Position numbers and translations under genes: made by a program. 64,000 bases of DNA from JAWKRB01 sp041389885 (GTDB lineage: Bacteria; Myxococcota_A; Polyangia; Polyangiales; Ga0077539). Under the pieces are notes generated by a model. It searched no databases. It was not told the origin of the DNA and was given only the letters and a program-made list of their open reading frames with translations. Within the stretch, counting starts at the first letter, position 1, and the number at the start of each line of letters is the position of its first letter. The DNA lies in the NCBI GenBank assembly GCA_041389885.1, contig JAWKRB010000028.1, positions 43,140 to 107,139 on the forward strand, given 5' to 3'. Shown here one piece after another: positions 1-8,548 of this stretch.

Positions 1-471
<471 letters not shown>

Positions 472-565
472 GTCGGGGCGCGTTGGTAGCACACCGCGGC
501 CCGCGCTGTCGCCGTCGGCCCTCCCCCCTGTCGCGGCGGGCGCTTTGTGGGTACGACCCTCGCCC

Positions 566-1141
566 ATGCTGCGCGCCCTCGAGACCGCTGTGCTGCTCTG
601 GATCAACGGACTGCGCGCCCCGTGGCTCGACCCCCTCGCGTCCTGGCTCTCGGAGTGGGGCGTCTATGCGCTCCCCGTGGCGCTCCTCGCGCTCGCGCTC
701 GGGCGACGTCGCGTGGCCGAGGTCGCCGCGGCGCGCGACGCGTGGCTCGCGGTGCTGTCGGCGATGTTCCTCGCGGAGTTCATGCTCAAGCCCCTGGTGC
801 ACCGCGCGCGCCCTACGAGCGACGCCGCGATCCTCGCGCGGCTGCACGTGCTCGGCGCGACGCCCTCGGCGCGGAGCCTGTCGTTCCCCTCGGGCACCGC
901 GGCGATGTGCGCGGCGGCGGCGGCGGTGGTGTGGTGCGCGCGGGGCCCCCGCGCGGGCGCGGCGGCGGCGGGCTTCGCGGCGATCGTGTCGCTCAGCCGG
1001 CTCTACGCGGGGGTGCACTGGCCCAGCGACGTGGTCGCGGGCGCGGCGCTCGGTGCGGTCGTGGGGGTGGGTGCGTGGCGGCTCTCGCGCTGGGTCGAGC
1101 GCGCCGATCGCGCTGCGGCGCAGGGGCTCAGAGGCCCATGA
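566..1141 (+). CDS. PAP2-family membrane phosphatase, variant motif 2
   Basis: This is a 191-residue membrane protein of the PAP2/undecaprenyl-diphosphatase type, probably cleaving a lipid phosphate at the membrane. Signature 1 is K75...R82-P83, signature 3 is S144-R145 with H151 and D155, and four to five hydrophobic segments are visible. Signature 2 reads PSGT (108-111) instead of PSGH, so the histidine that normally acts in motif 2 is replaced by Thr. The activity may therefore be altered or lost. The reading frame is open further upstream from 404, but the hydrophobic N-terminus that matches the family begins at the ATG at 566. Its end overlaps the convergent acyl-CoA dehydrogenase gene by 14 bp. 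Nothing nearby says which lipid is the substrate. Confidence 0.82.
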   Translation: MLRALETAVLLWINGLRAPWLDPLASWLSEWGVYALPVALLALALGRRRVAEVAAARDAWLAVLSAMFLAEFMLKPLVHRARPTSDAAILARLHVLGATPSARSLSFPSGTAAMCAAAAAVVWCARGPRAGAAAAGFAAIVSLSRLYAGVHWPSDVVAGAALGAVVGVGAWRLSRWVERADRAAAQGLRGP

Positions 1142-2300
1142 GCTTGGCGATGTAGTACTTCATCGCCTCGGTGGTGCCGCCGCCGATGCGAAAGAGGCGC
1201 TGGTCGCGCCAGGCGCGGGCGACGCGAAAGTCTTCGATGTACCCCCAGCCACCGTGGAACTGCAGCACGGTGTCGACCACCTCGGAGGCCACGTCGCCGA
1301 CGAAGACCTTGGCCATCGAGATGAGCTTCGTGGTCTCGAAGCTCACGTCGCCCTTGTCGACGTAGCGCTCGGTGTTGTAGCCGTCCGCCGCGCGGTAGGT
1401 GAGCGCCTCGGCGGCCTCGAGCTTGATCGCGAGGTCGACGAGCTTGTGCTGCCACACCTCGCGCTTGATGATCGGCTTGCCGAAGGCGCTGCGCTCGCGC
1501 CCGTAGGCGATGCCCTCGTCGAGGGTGAGCTTCGCCCCCGCGGTGGCCGACGCGCAGGCGATGAGCCGCTCGCTCTGAAAGTTCTGCATCAGGTAGCGAA
1601 AGCCCTGGCCCTCTTCGCCCAGGAGGTACCGCTGCGGGATGCGGCAGTCGTCGAAGAAGAGCTCGGCGGTGTCGCTGCACCAGTTGCCGACCTTCTTGAG
1701 CTTCTTCGAGACGTGAAAGCCCTTCACGTCGGTGGGAAAGGTCACGATCGAGATGCCGCCGTGCCCCGCCTCGGGGTCGGTCTTGAGCATCAGGGTGATG
1801 AAGTCGGCGCGGGTGCCGTTGGTGATGAAGGTCTTGGAGCCGTTGATGACGTAGTCGTCGCCGTCCTTCTTGGCCCAGGTGCGCATCGCGGCGACGTCCG
1901 AGCCGCAGCCGGGCTCGCTCACGCCGAGCGCGGCGATCTTCTCGCCCCGCAGCGCGGGCTTGAGAAACTCCTCGATCTGCTCGGCGGAGCCGAGGTCAGA
2001 GACCACCGGCGTCGCCATGTCGCTCTGCACCATGAGCGCCATCGGGAGCCCGCCCGCGCCGCAGCGCGGGAGCTCCTGCGCCTTCGCGATGGAGTACCAG
2101 TAGTCGCCGCCGGCGCCGCCGTGCTCCTCGGGGTAGTGCGCGCCGAAGATCCCGAGCTCGCCCGCGCGCTCGAAGACCCAGCGGGGAAAGATCTCGTCCT
2201 CCTCCCACTGCTCGATGTTCGGCTTGACCTCCTTCTCGATGAAATCCCGCACGGTCTTGCGGAACATCTCGTGGGCCTCGGAGAAATGCGTCGTCGTCAT
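1128..2300 (-). CDS. acyl-CoA dehydrogenase
   Basis: A full-length (390 aa) cytoplasmic FAD-dependent acyl-CoA dehydrogenase that oxidises an acyl-CoA to the 2-enoyl-CoA and passes electrons to ETF. Visible: the helical N-domain, the first family signature around GVSEPGCGSD (126-135), the beta-domain to about 230, and the C-terminal signature QFHGGWGY...RDQRLFRIGGGTTEAM. The position that carries the catalytic Glu in MCAD-type enzymes is Gly here (GGGT). E244 in SERLI fits the helix-G Glu used by isovaleryl-/long-chain-type enzymes, so a branched or long-chain substrate is more likely. The promoter region carries a perfect inverted repeat at 2316-2333 that probably binds a TetR-type acyl-CoA sensor. 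The GST gene lies just upstream in the same direction. Confidence 0.93.
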   Translation of the reverse strand: MTTTHFSEAHEMFRKTVRDFIEKEVKPNIEQWEEDEIFPRWVFERAGELGIFGAHYPEEHGGAGGDYWYSIAKAQELPRCGAGGLPMALMVQSDMATPVVSDLGSAEQIEEFLKPALRGEKIAALGVSEPGCGSDVAAMRTWAKKDGDDYVINGSKTFITNGTRADFITLMLKTDPEAGHGGISIVTFPTDVKGFHVSKKLKKVGNWCSDTAELFFDDCRIPQRYLLGEEGQGFRYLMQNFQSERLIACASATAGAKLTLDEGIAYGRERSAFGKPIIKREVWQHKLVDLAIKLEAAEALTYRAADGYNTERYVDKGDVSFETTKLISMAKVFVGDVASEVVDTVLQFHGGWGYIEDFRVARAWRDQRLFRIGGGTTEAMKYYIAKLMGL

Positions 2301-2315
2301 CGCGGCTCCCTCGTC

Positions 2316-2333
2316 ACTGAATGGTCATTCAGT
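2316..2333. promoter_or_regulatory. palindromic operator, TetR-type
   Basis: ACTGAATG-GT-CATTCAGT is a perfect 8-bp inverted repeat with a 2-bp spacer, 16 bp upstream of the acyl-CoA dehydrogenase ATG. The TGAATGNNCATTCA core resembles operators of TetR-family fatty-acid regulators (known family pattern). No cognate regulator gene is adjacent. Confidence 0.7.
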
Positions 2334-2348
2334 TCTACCAACTTCGGC

Positions 2349-3098
2349 TCACTTCAGAAAGCGCTCGTAGACCCCGTCGCGCCACTGAAAGAACCTCGAC
2401 AGCGTGGGGTCGTTCACCAGCTCGGGCACGCCGACGCCGGCGAGCTCCGGCGCGGCCAGGTGCGCGCTGCGGGGGTAGCGGAGGTTGTACGCGAGGCCGA
2501 CGGCGGCGAGGTCGGCGAGGGTGGGCGCGTCGCCGAGGAGGTACGGGGTCTCGGCGAGGCGGTCGCAGAGCTCGCCCAGCAGCGCCCGCACCTGCGCGAA
2601 CGACGCGTCGACCCGCTGCCGCGCCGCGGGCACCCACATCGCGGGCCGCGAGGCCACGGCGCTCACGCTCAGGGCCGCGCGGGTGAGCGGGCTCCCGGGG
2701 AGCATCGCGCGCAGCGACGCCGCGCGGGCCGCCGGGTCTCGCTGCAGGTGATCGAAGGCCACCACGGGCGCGTGCGCCCCGAGCGCCCCGTCGATGCGCT
2801 CGACCAGCTCGAGGACCTCGCGACGGGCGCGGAGGTCGCTGGGCAGCAGCGCCCGCCGCCCCTCCCCCGCGGGGAAGGCGTGGTCGAGGTGCAGCGCGAT
2901 GGCGGTGGAGTCGTGGATCACCGCGCCGTCGTGCTCGATCACCGGCAGCTTGCGCTGCCCCGAGAGCCGCCACACCGCGAGCTGCTCGGGCCCGAACTGG
3001 TGCTGCACGACGCGGTAGTCGAGGCCCTTGAAATCGAGGCAGACCCGCGCCTTCTCGCTGAAGTGGCTGAGCGCGAAGCGATGCAGAACGATGCTCAT
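2349..3098 (-). CDS. glutathione S-transferase family protein
   Basis: A 249-residue soluble protein. The N-terminal thioredoxin-fold GST domain (about 1-80) has an early Ser/His region 'LSHFSEKARVCLDFKG', the cis-Pro segment KLPVIEHDG and the glutathione-gamma-Glu contact DSTAIALHLD. An all-helical C-terminal domain follows, with 'YLLGDAPTLADLAAVGL', the usual N-capping box of the family. It probably conjugates or isomerises small electrophiles with glutathione; the substrate cannot be predicted. It lies immediately upstream of the acyl-CoA dehydrogenase on the same strand, 48 bp apart, with a palindromic operator in the gap. Confidence 0.88.
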   Translation of the reverse strand: MSIVLHRFALSHFSEKARVCLDFKGLDYRVVQHQFGPEQLAVWRLSGQRKLPVIEHDGAVIHDSTAIALHLDHAFPAGEGRRALLPSDLRARREVLELVERIDGALGAHAPVVAFDHLQRDPAARAASLRAMLPGSPLTRAALSVSAVASRPAMWVPAARQRVDASFAQVRALLGELCDRLAETPYLLGDAPTLADLAAVGLAYNLRYPRSAHLAAPELAGVGVPELVNDPTLSRFFQWRDGVYERFLK

Positions 3099-3168
3099 CG
3101 CCGCGAGTTCTACCGCCTCCCGCGCCCGGCTCCCACCACTTCGCGGGGCGGGCGCGGGCGGCGCGCCC

Positions 3169-3963
3169 TCAGGCGGCCCGGAGCGCGCCCGACTCGACCT
3201 CGTAGACCCGCACCGCGTCGCCGCCGTCGACCACCGCCGGCGCCGAGAACACCTGCGGCCGTCGCAGGTGCGCCATCACGCGCTGGGACGCGCGGTGGAT
3301 GTGCCCGTGGATCACGTGCACGTGCTCCTCGTCGTGCAGGAGCGTGCGGGCGCGCCGGTGGCCGTGCATCCCGTCGACCCACTGCATCCAGGGCATCGCG
3401 TAGGGCATCACGGGGTGGTGCTGCACGAGGGCCACCGCGCGCCCCGCGCCGCGGTTGCGGGCCACCGCGGCGTCGACCTGCCGCGCGTGCGAGGGCGCGA
3501 GCTTGCCCGACGAGAACACCCAGTGCTGGTGCACCGAGGTGTCGACGGGGATGATCGCCACGTCGCCCACCACCACCTCCTCGCCGAGACGGCTCGTCGG
3601 CGCGAACGCGCGCAGCGGCCCGCCCAGGGCGTCGGACCACGCGCGCGCGCTGTCGACCGCGTCGTGGTTGCCGGGGACCAGCGTGACGCGCGACGGCGCG
3701 ATGCCGCTCTCGTGCAGCAGCCCCGCGAGCACCTCGAACTGCGCCGTGGTGCCGTCTTCGGTGAGGTCGCCCGTGAGCACGTAGTGGTCGGCGTCGGTCT
3801 GCTTCGCCGCCGCGAGGGCGGCGCGCGCGTGGCCGACCCTGACGTCCTCGTCGAGGGGGCGGTGCGCGGAGAGAAAGCGGAGACGAAACGAGCGCACACC
3901 CTGCCGGTCGCGGTGCGACGGCTCGACGAGGTGAAAGTCTGAGAGCTGTGCGATACGCGCCAT
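3169..3963 (-). CDS. calcineurin-like metallophosphoesterase (CpdA-like)
   Basis: A 264-residue cytoplasmic dinuclear-metal phosphoesterase. All five metal-binding blocks are present in order: D9-x-H11, GDLTEDG (65-71), GNHD (98-101), HHP and HGHIH. The order and length match class III cyclic-nucleotide phosphodiesterases (CpdA/Icc) and related phosphodiesterases. Cyclic nucleotide, glycerophosphodiester or nucleotide-sugar substrates are all possible on sequence alone. It stands as a single gene, with 70 bp to the GST start and 76 bp to the end of fhs upstream. Confidence 0.87.
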   Translation of the reverse strand: MARIAQLSDFHLVEPSHRDRQGVRSFRLRFLSAHRPLDEDVRVGHARAALAAAKQTDADHYVLTGDLTEDGTTAQFEVLAGLLHESGIAPSRVTLVPGNHDAVDSARAWSDALGGPLRAFAPTSRLGEEVVVGDVAIIPVDTSVHQHWVFSSGKLAPSHARQVDAAVARNRGAGRAVALVQHHPVMPYAMPWMQWVDGMHGHRRARTLLHDEEHVHVIHGHIHRASQRVMAHLRRPQVFSAPAVVDGGDAVRVYEVESGALRAA

Positions 3964-4039
3964 GGAGGGAGTGTATCACTCGCTTCGCAGGGGTGCTTCG
4001 CCAGGGTGGCACCCCGCGGGGGATTTTCTGGGACGGTCG

Positions 4040-5701
4040 CTATTCGCCCTGCATCAGGCCGGTGACTCGACCGTCGTCGTGCACGACGACGCGCCTCGCG
4101 GCGGGCTCCCTGGGGAGGCCCGGCATGGTCATGATGTCGCCGGTGAGGGCGACGACGTAGCCCGCGCCAGCGGCGATGCGCACCTCGCGCACGGTGATCT
4201 GAAACCCGCGGGGTCGCCCCGGCTTCGTCGCGTCGTCGCTGAGCGAGAGGTGGGTCTTGGCCATGCACACGGGCAGCTCGGCGCCGCCGAGCTTGAGGGC
4301 CGCGGCGAGGTCCTTGCGGGCGCTGGGGGTGAAGGTGACGTCGTCGGCGCCGTAGACCACGCGGGCGATCTTGCGGATCTTCTCTTCGGGGGGGTCGCCC
4401 AGCTCGTACACGAAGCGCGGCGTCGGGGGGTCGGCGTCGGTCTTGGCGAGCATGTCGAGGGTCGCGTCGGCGAGCTCGAGGGCGCCCTCTCCCCCGCGGG
4501 CGAAGCCCTCGCAGCGGGCCACGGCCACGCCCCGCGCGGCGGCGAAGGCGCGCAGCGCGTCCGCCTCTTCGGCGGTGTCGGTGGGGAAGGCGTTGACCGC
4601 CACGACCGCGGGGAGGCCGAGGTGCGCGAGGGTGTCGAGGTGCTTCTCGAGGTGGTCGAGGCCGCGCCGGAGGGCGTCGACGTCGGGGTCGCCGGCGCGG
4701 GCCACGGCGACGCCGCCGTGCATCTTCAGCGCCCGGTGCGTCGCCACCAGCACCACGCCGCGAGGCCAGAGCCCCCCGACGCGGCACTTGATGTCGAGGA
4801 ACTTCTCCGCGCCGAGGTCCAGCCCGAAGCCCGCCTCGGTGATCACGTCCTCGCCGTAGGCCAGCGCGAGCCGCGTCGCGAGGATCGAGTTGCAGCCGTG
4901 GGCGATGTTCGCGAAGGGCCCGCCGTGCACCACCGCGGGGGAGCCCTCGCGGGTCTGCACGAGGTTGGGCTGCAGCGCGTCCATCAGCAGCGCGGTCATC
5001 GCCGACGACGCGCCGAGGTCCCCCGCGCGCACCGGGGCGCCGTCGGCGGTGGTGCCGACGAGGATGCGCGCGAGGCGGGCCTCGAGGTCCTTCGCCGAGG
5101 TGGCGAGGCACAGGATCGCCATGACCTCGCTCGCCGCGGTGATGTCGAACGCGGTCTCGCGCATCGGCCCGTTGCCCTTGCCGCCGCCGACGATCACCTG
5201 CCGCAGGGCGCGGTCGTTCATGTCCATCGCCCTGCGCCACCGCACGTTGCGCGCGTCGAGGCCCACCGGGTCGCGGAACGACATCGCGTTGTCGGCGATG
5301 GCCGCGAGGAGGTTGTGCGCCGACGTGATCGCGTGCAGGTCGCCCGTGAAGTGCAGGTTGATGTCCTGCGCGGGCTCGAGGGTCGCGCGGCCGCCGCCGG
5401 TGCCGCCGCCCTTGAGCCCGAACACCGGGCCCAGGCTCGGCTCGCGCAGCGCGGCGACGGCGCGACGTCCGCGCTTGCGCAGCCCCATCGCCAGGCCCAC
5501 CGACGTCGTGGTCTTGCCCTCGCCCGCGGGCGTGGGGTTGATCGCCGACACCAGCACCAGCCGCCCCTGCGGAGCGCCCTCGCGGCGGGCGAAGGCGTCG
5601 AGGCTGACCTTCGCCTTGTGTCGCCCCCAGGGGATGACATCGTCGGGGTGAAGCCCGAGGTCGTTGGCCACGTCGTGAATCGGTCGCAGGGCGTCGCTCA
5701 T
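4040..5701 (-). CDS. fhs: formate--tetrahydrofolate ligase
   Basis: A full-length (553 aa) ATP-dependent ligase making 10-formyl-THF from formate and THF, feeding one-carbon units into purine and fMet synthesis. The P-loop is PTPAGEGKT at 57-65; the family stretch EPSLGPVFGLKGGGTGGG follows, then DINLHFTGD and the C-terminal 'YVVALTGDIMTMPGLP'. Length and motif order are normal. It follows the DUF389 gene by 53 bp on the same strand. That gap contains only a short GCGCTGGCAGCGC hairpin with no T-run. Confidence 0.96.
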   Translation of the reverse strand: MSDALRPIHDVANDLGLHPDDVIPWGRHKAKVSLDAFARREGAPQGRLVLVSAINPTPAGEGKTTTSVGLAMGLRKRGRRAVAALREPSLGPVFGLKGGGTGGGRATLEPAQDINLHFTGDLHAITSAHNLLAAIADNAMSFRDPVGLDARNVRWRRAMDMNDRALRQVIVGGGKGNGPMRETAFDITAASEVMAILCLATSAKDLEARLARILVGTTADGAPVRAGDLGASSAMTALLMDALQPNLVQTREGSPAVVHGGPFANIAHGCNSILATRLALAYGEDVITEAGFGLDLGAEKFLDIKCRVGGLWPRGVVLVATHRALKMHGGVAVARAGDPDVDALRRGLDHLEKHLDTLAHLGLPAVVAVNAFPTDTAEEADALRAFAAARGVAVARCEGFARGGEGALELADATLDMLAKTDADPPTPRFVYELGDPPEEKIRKIARVVYGADDVTFTPSARKDLAAALKLGGAELPVCMAKTHLSLSDDATKPGRPRGFQITVREVRIAAGAGYVVALTGDIMTMPGLPREPAARRVVVHDDGRVTGLMQGE

Positions 5702-5754
5702 GGGCGCGCGAGGGTAGTAGCTCCTCCCCGGCGCTGCCAGCGCGAAGCCTCGCC

Positions 5755-7524
5755 TCAGCGCCTGCGCGGGGCGCGCGCCGCGGGGACATCGACGGCGGCG
5801 TCGACCGCCGCGTCTGCCCCCGCGTCGAGCACCAGCGGCGGCGGCTCAGGGCACGTTCCCGAGAGGAGCTCCACCGACCAATTCGCGCCGTCGTAGCGCG
5901 TCGCCCTCCCCGCGGGCACCCGGCTCAGCGCCTCGAGCACCACCTCGCGCGCGGCCTCGCCGCCGGGCGACATCGCGAGCAGCTCCGACGGCGGCGTGAT
6001 CACGCACGCGCGCCGCCCGGGCAGCATCCCTACGGTCTCGAGCGCGCGCAGCAGCGACGGGATCCACGTGACCCCCGAGCCCGCCGGGGCCTCCACGCGC
6101 CCGACGCGCCGCGCGTCGGAGCGCAGGGTCAACACCAGCCTGTGCTCGGTCTCGAAGGCGCGGGACAGCAGCGCCGACGTGGCCACGTCGATGCTCGGGC
6201 CGTCGTGGATCACGTCGATCCGAGGCGGCCCGCTGGGGGGGAAGGCCAGGGACCACGCGAGCACCGGGCCGTGCGCCTCGCGCGGCCAGAGGTCGGCCAG
6301 GGCGCGGGCGACGCGGCCGCGGAGGTCGTCGAAATCGACCGGTCGCGGCGTGGGCGGCGCGACCGGCTGCTCCAGCGCCGCGACGGTCTGGCGCAGCGAG
6401 GTGAAGTCGGGCACCGCGATGATCTCCACCGTGGGGTCGACCGACGACACCGCGGTGATGCGCGCGCGGAGGTCGCGCTCGAGGGCGAGGGCCTCTTCGG
6501 GGCGCGCGACGACCACGAGGCGCACGTCGACCACGTGTCGCTCCACGCCCACGTACGAGCGCACCGCGTTGCGGGTGACCGCCGACTCGCGGAGCATCTG
6601 CCCGATCGCCGTGCGCACCTGCACCTGCCACGCGACCTCGCTCAGCGCGCGCCGCAGCGGGAGGAACACCGCGATCACCAGCACCAGCGGCATCGCCACG
6701 CGGAGCATCGCGCCGTAGCGCACGCCGAAGACCTCGCGCAGCCGCCTCGCGGTGCGCTCCATGCGGTGGGTCGCGCGCTCGCCGCTGAGCACCCGCTCCT
6801 CGAGCGCCTGCGTCGGCGTCGTCTCGAACTCCATCGTCAGGAACACCAGCACCGCGAAGAGCACGATGGCCGAGAGGTTCGCGGTGAAGAGCAGCGAGGC
6901 CCCGGAGGCGACGTGCGCCTGCCCCGTGCCCACGCCGTACCCGATGACGCAGAGCGGAGGCACCAGGGCGATGCCGATGGCGGTGCCCGCCGCCGTGGAG
7001 CTCCCGTCCGACGACGAGCGCGCGGTGGTGAACGCCGCCGCGAGGGCGCACAGCACCGCGACGAGGAGGTCGAGGAGCGTCGGCGCCGTGCGCGCGGCGA
7101 TCTCGTTGGTCACCTCGTGAAAGGGCAGCGCGACGGTGATCGCCGCGGCGCACGAGATCACCACCGCGATGCTGCCGAAGACGCGCACGAGCGAGCGGAT
7201 GGTCAAGAACGCAGAGCCCACCACCAGCCCCATGCCCAGCTCGATGATCGGGCTCATGAGCGGCGAGATCAGCATCGCGCCGATGACCACCGCGGTGCTG
7301 TTCAGCACCAGGCCCAGCGTGGCGATGCCCATCGCGAGCAGGATCTGGAGCCAGTAGTGCCCCCCCTCGCTCGCGTGGCTCATCAGCATGCCGCCCACCA
7401 CGGCCTCGCGGCGCGCGGCGTCGACGCCGAAGATGCGCGAGATGTAGCCGCGCCAACGCCGCGGCGACACCCTGCGCTCCACGCGCGGGGGCGAAGGCTC
7501 CCTGGGCGTCTTGCGGCCGCTCAC
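5755..7524 (-). CDS. DUF389 membrane protein
   Basis: A polytopic membrane protein of the DUF389 (TIGR00341-type) family. The core has at least six hydrophobic segments, including the family hallmark 'VIGAMLISPLMSPIIELGMG' and later 'GTAIGIALVPPLCVIGYGVG'. A long soluble C-terminal half with a periplasmic- or cytosolic-looking alpha/beta pattern follows, ending in an Asp/Ala-rich tail. Its biochemical role is unknown. The reading frame is open up to 7659, but that extension is Pro/Arg-rich and looks non-coding. The GTG at 7522-7524 is preceded at the right distance by GGGAGG (complement of about 7531-7539) and is preferred. Confidence 0.82.
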   Translation of the reverse strand: MSGRKTPREPSPPRVERRVSPRRWRGYISRIFGVDAARREAVVGGMLMSHASEGGHYWLQILLAMGIATLGLVLNSTAVVIGAMLISPLMSPIIELGMGLVVGSAFLTIRSLVRVFGSIAVVISCAAAITVALPFHEVTNEIAARTAPTLLDLLVAVLCALAAAFTTARSSSDGSSTAAGTAIGIALVPPLCVIGYGVGTGQAHVASGASLLFTANLSAIVLFAVLVFLTMEFETTPTQALEERVLSGERATHRMERTARRLREVFGVRYGAMLRVAMPLVLVIAVFLPLRRALSEVAWQVQVRTAIGQMLRESAVTRNAVRSYVGVERHVVDVRLVVVARPEEALALERDLRARITAVSSVDPTVEIIAVPDFTSLRQTVAALEQPVAPPTPRPVDFDDLRGRVARALADLWPREAHGPVLAWSLAFPPSGPPRIDVIHDGPSIDVATSALLSRAFETEHRLVLTLRSDARRVGRVEAPAGSGVTWIPSLLRALETVGMLPGRRACVITPPSELLAMSPGGEAAREVVLEALSRVPAGRATRYDGANWSVELLSGTCPEPPPLVLDAGADAAVDAAVDVPAARAPRRR

Positions 7525-7690
7525 CGCCACCCTCCCTGGGCGCCCCGCGCGCCGAGGCCTTCGCGGCTCCGGGGCGGGTCGTGGCTTGGATGTGCGGTCG
7601 GGCGCGGCATTCGGAGGGGCGCGAGTATAGCCGCCTTCGCGCGGCGCGCCGCCCCCCACCGCCCGGCGAGACCCCGACGGGGACGCGCGG
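7525..7690. other. intergenic region
   Basis: About 165 bp between the zinc-ribbon and DUF389 genes. Apart from the GGGAGG ribosome site next to 7524, I see no clear promoter or hairpin. Confidence 0.4.
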
Positions 7691-8065
7691 TCAGCGCCTG
7701 GGGCGCGCGAACCACCCCTTGATCACGTCGCCGATCCACCAGTGCGAGAGGTCGCGAAACTCCCCCGCGTCGAGCCAGGTGCCGCCGCAGGTGCCGCAGC
7801 GCTCGATCCACACGTGCTTCTGCTCCTGGTCGAGCATGCGCACCATCGGCACGGCGCAGCGGGGACACTTCACCCGCGCCTGCGCGTCGTAGCGCCGCCC
7901 CACCTTCGCGTCGCCGTCGTCGATGACCTCGGCCTCGGGGCGCCCGCGCAGGCGCTCGAGCTCCCTCGCGTCGAACCACAGCCCGTGGCACCCGCGGCAG
8001 CGGTCGACCTCGGTGTCATCCACCCGGACCGACCCGAGCTCGTCGCCACACTTCGGACAGCGCAT
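7691..8065 (-). CDS. double zf-TFIIB-type zinc-ribbon protein
   Basis: A 124-residue soluble protein with two similar treble-clef/zinc-ribbon units: CPKCG...RCRGCHGLWFD near the N-terminus and CPRCA...RCGTCGGTWLD near residue 100. Each supplies four Cys ligands and ends in the W-x-D family hallmark (PF13453, zf-TFIIB). The function is unknown; proteins of this family are usually small nucleic-acid- or protein-binding adaptors. It precedes DUF389 on the same strand but is probably a separate transcript, given the 166-bp gap. Confidence 0.85.
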   Translation of the reverse strand: MRCPKCGDELGSVRVDDTEVDRCRGCHGLWFDARELERLRGRPEAEVIDDGDAKVGRRYDAQARVKCPRCAVPMVRMLDQEQKHVWIERCGTCGGTWLDAGEFRDLSHWWIGDVIKGWFARPRR

Positions 8066-8147
8066 CTTCGCCCTCCTCTACCGAAGCTCCCGCCTCCAAG
8101 GCAACGTGATCGAGAGAACGATCCAGCTTCGGGTGCGTACAACCGGG

Positions 8148-8545
8148 ATGATGCGTCCACGCGGCTCGAGCTGGCTACTGCCCCTGGTCCTGTTGACGAC
8201 CGGCGCCTCGGCGCAGCGCAGCGCGCTGCGGGTCGTGCGCGCGGAGGGCCCGTCGGGGGCGCTGCGCGGGGGGCCCGTTCAGGCGCGGGTGGGCGACGAG
8301 GTCACGCTGGTCGCCGCGGTGCGCGGTCCGCGGGGCGGCCTGACGCGCCCCGCGGGCGCGCGCACCCGCTGGCTGCGCGTGATCCCGCGCATGGCGCACG
8401 AGGACGGCCCGCCGCCCAACCCTGGCAACCCCACGTTCTCGAACGCGGTGCTCTTCGGCCCCCGCCACGGACGCTGGATCGCGGGCTGCAGCACGCCGGG
8501 AGCCCGGCGCCCTCGCTGCGCCAGACGAAGAGGCGGTAGTTCTCG
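8148..8545 (+). pseudogene. truncated secreted protein (N-terminal fragment)
   Basis: Two adjacent ATGs at 8148 and 8151 open a frame with a good signal peptide (hydrophobic LLPLVLLTTGASA, cleavage before Q). About 100 residues follow with the pattern of a myxobacterial secreted protein family (residues like RVVRAEGP, VGDEVTLVAAV, NPTFSNAVLFGPRHGRW). After about 8495 the translation turns into Arg/Cys-rich nonsense while the other frames stop at once. The frame then runs antisense into the Cys-rich gene that ends at 8549. It looks like the front part of a longer gene cut by a deletion or by sequence errors. I do not recognise a function. The end point is approximate. Confidence 0.4.
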
Positions 8546-8548
8546 CGC

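Noticed and set aside
483..3554. A 1023-codon plus-strand open frame over the first genes
   Set aside because: It is antisense to menB, acyl-CoA dehydrogenase and GST and has Arg/Ala-rich nonsense composition.
5734..5750. GCGCTGGCAGCGC hairpin between DUF389 and fhs as a terminator
   Set aside because: Only a 5-bp stem and no T-run; co-transcription is equally plausible.
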